The notes beneath the pieces are model-generated. The model saw only the letters and a list, made by a program, of their open reading frames with translations. It was not told the origin of the DNA and did not search any database. A DNA stretch of 64,000 bases from Inia geoffrensis (lineage: Eukaryota; Chordata; Mammalia; Artiodactyla; Iniidae), in NCBI GenBank assembly GCA_036417435.1, contig CM070915.1, positions 81,283,799-81,347,798 on the forward strand. The letters run 5' to 3'. Below, in pieces: positions 62,561-64,000 of this stretch. Within the stretch, counting starts at the first letter, position 1. Each line of letters begins with the position of its first letter. A program made the position numbers and the translations under genes.

Positions 62561-63190
62561 TGCCTGACACCATATTCTCTGCCCTGTCATTAGTCTCGGG
62601 GCTGGGCTGGTGGGAGGGATTGAGAAGCCACGGCTTTGTGAGAGGCCTAGTGTGAGTTGGGCTCTGCTGGACTTTCTGCAGCAGTTTCCAGGCTGCCACC
62701 TGCTAAAGAAGAGGATGTGTCACCTATAACTGCTGCTGGAATTTCTCCCTGGGCAGAGGTGAGGGAGGAAAAAAAGCAGTGGGGGCGGGACAGGAGGGGT
62801 TTCTCAGGCAGGGAAATGGAAGGCTTCCAGAAGAGCACCCAGGGCCAGGACCATCCTGGCTGGCCTGCAGGCACCAAGTCGGCCGGCATGCTGTCGCTTG
62901 TGTGGCTCCACGGCCCTTCCTCTAGGCTTTCAAGTCCTTGCACATATTCAGGTGTTTTACCTGGGAAGGGTGGGAACAGTTCAGCAGCAGCTGGCCTGGG
63001 CCTCAGCTCACGTTTACTCACAGAGGTCTCGGCACAGTCCCCCAGCTTTACAATGAGGACACTTGTTGCGTGGGGGCTGCTGGTTGAATGGGAGATGATT
63101 CCCCTCACTGACCAACTTCAGAATTGTTTACAACTGGAGCAAGTGCCCTGATACGGTTTTCCTCTGTGTAACTGGTGGGTTCTGTTTAGA
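62561..63190. other. Unassigned sequence downstream of the promoter-like segment
   Basis: A stop-free + strand stretch at 62,657-63,151 lacks an ATG at its start (it opens with TTG) and has no domain I recognise. An overlapping - strand frame exists at 62,647-63,108. CCCCCAGCTTTACAATGAGG near 63,038 faintly recalls a MIR SINE. There is no splice or poly(A) evidence, so I see no supported gene. Confidence 0.45.
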
Positions 63191-63309
63191 TTTTTTTTTT
63201 CTTTATTTTGGTTTCTAGGTAGATTTTATTCCTCTTTTTTGTATTTACAGATATAAGCATGGAAATAATGTATTCATATAAAAGCACGTGTGTGAAGGGA
63301 AGAACCTTT
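63191..63309. repeat. Poly(T) tract and AT-rich segment
   Basis: Ten T residues at 63,191-63,200 open an AT-rich segment leading to the L1 fragment on the right. On the - strand this would be an A-rich end, consistent with a retrotransposon tail, possibly that of the adjacent L1 or of a small separate insertion. The body between the tract and 63,310 was not identified. Confidence 0.5.
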
Positions 63310-64000
63310 TTTTCTGTTTTAATTGTTTTTTAAATTTTGAAATATATTTTAGTTTTTTATACAGCAGGTTTATATTGGTTATCTATTTTACACTTGGTTA
63401 TCTATTTATCTACTGGTTATCTATTTTATACATATAAATGCCAATCTGAATCTCTCAACTTCTCCCACCACCTAACCCCCACAGCTTTCCCCACTTGATG
63501 TCCATATGTTTTTTCTCTACATCTGTTGCTCTATTTCTGCCTTGCAAACTGGTCCATCTGCACAATTTTTCTAGGTTCCACATATATGCATTCATATACA
63601 ATATTTGTTTTCCTCTTTCTGACATACTTCACTCTCTATGACAGTCTCTAGATCCATTGACATCTCTACAAATGATCCAACTTCATTCATTCTTATGGCT
63701 GAGTAATATTCCATTTTATATATGTATCATCTCTTTATGCATTCATGTGTCTGTGGACATTTAGGTTGCTTCCATTACCTGGCTATTATAGTGATGCAAT
63801 GAACTTTGTGGTGAAAGCCTCCTCTTTATTTTTGTTTTTTTTCTCGATATATGCCCAGGAGTGAGATGGCTGGATCATATTGTAATTTATGGTTAGTTTT
63901 TAAGGAACCTCCATGCTGTTCTCTATTGTAACTGTATCAATTTACATTCCCAACAGTAGTGGAAGAGGTTTCCTTTTCTCCACACCATTCGAGCCTTTGT
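63310..64000 (-). mobile_element. L1 retrotransposon, 3' part (ORF2 C-terminal region), runs off window
   Basis: The + strand carries the reverse complement of the L1 ORF2 end and 3' region. Signposts are TATACAGCAGGTTTATATTGG at its left (first 20 bases at about 63,359), CTAGGTTCCACATATATGCA, GGCTGAGTAATATTCCATTT near 63,700, TTTAGGTTGCTTCCATTACC near 63,760, ATATGCCCAGGAGTGAGATG near 63,850 and AAGGAACCTCCATGCTG near 63,903. This form is very common in cetacean and ruminant genomes. Many substitutions and small gaps make it inactive. More of ORF2 should follow to the right of 64,000. Confidence 0.88.

Noticed and set aside
62657..63151. 164-codon + strand open frame in the right flank
   Set aside because: It begins with TTG, has no recognised domain, overlaps an open frame on the other strand and lacks splice or poly(A) context.

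Overview
This window has two parts. Positions 1-58,708 are one uninterrupted satellite array built from degenerate telomere hexamers, with TTAGGG on the + strand throughout. Positions 58,709-64,000 are ordinary interspersed-repeat DNA of a placental mammal. The L1 3' fragments at the right end match the type I know from cetartiodactyls, and I infer a cetartiodactyl, most plausibly a cetacean. I cannot settle species or chromosome without a search. I found no functional gene.

The satellite is nested at several scales. The base unit is a 6-bp hexamer. Twenty-eight hexamers make a 168-bp monomer in strict 6-bp register. Eight diverged monomer types, called A to H here, follow each other in fixed order and make a 1,344-bp higher-order repeat (clean example 14,818-16,161). 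Between 20,860 and about 33,875, a block of exactly 32 monomers (5,376 bp) is itself tandemly repeated 2.4 times; its first two copies are almost identical. At the largest scale, the left 16.2 kb of the window reappears as a rearranged copy at 36,983-57,988, with breakpoints at homologous places in monomers. Almost all length changes are whole hexamers. I count only five single-base register breaks in 58.7 kb, one of them shared by both large copies. Long stop-free frames on both strands (Arg-Val, Pro-Asn and Leu-Thr repeats) are a by-product of this register and are not genes.

The array stops abruptly inside a type E monomer at 58,708, with no decayed transition zone. To its right lie a short palindrome, a truncated L1 3' end (59,112-59,285, - strand), unassigned sequence, a dead class I endogenous retrovirus pol remnant (about 60,880-61,880, - strand) whose polymerase active site is altered, a CCAAT/TATA promoter-like or LTR-like segment (62,453-62,560, + strand), and a larger L1 fragment (about 63,310-64,000, - strand) that runs off the window.

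The parts do not work together as a pathway. The biology of interest is the array: a telomere-like, G-rich/C-poor, CpG-containing satellite. Its G strand runs 5'->3' toward the non-satellite flank, which is opposite to what a chromosome end on the left would require.
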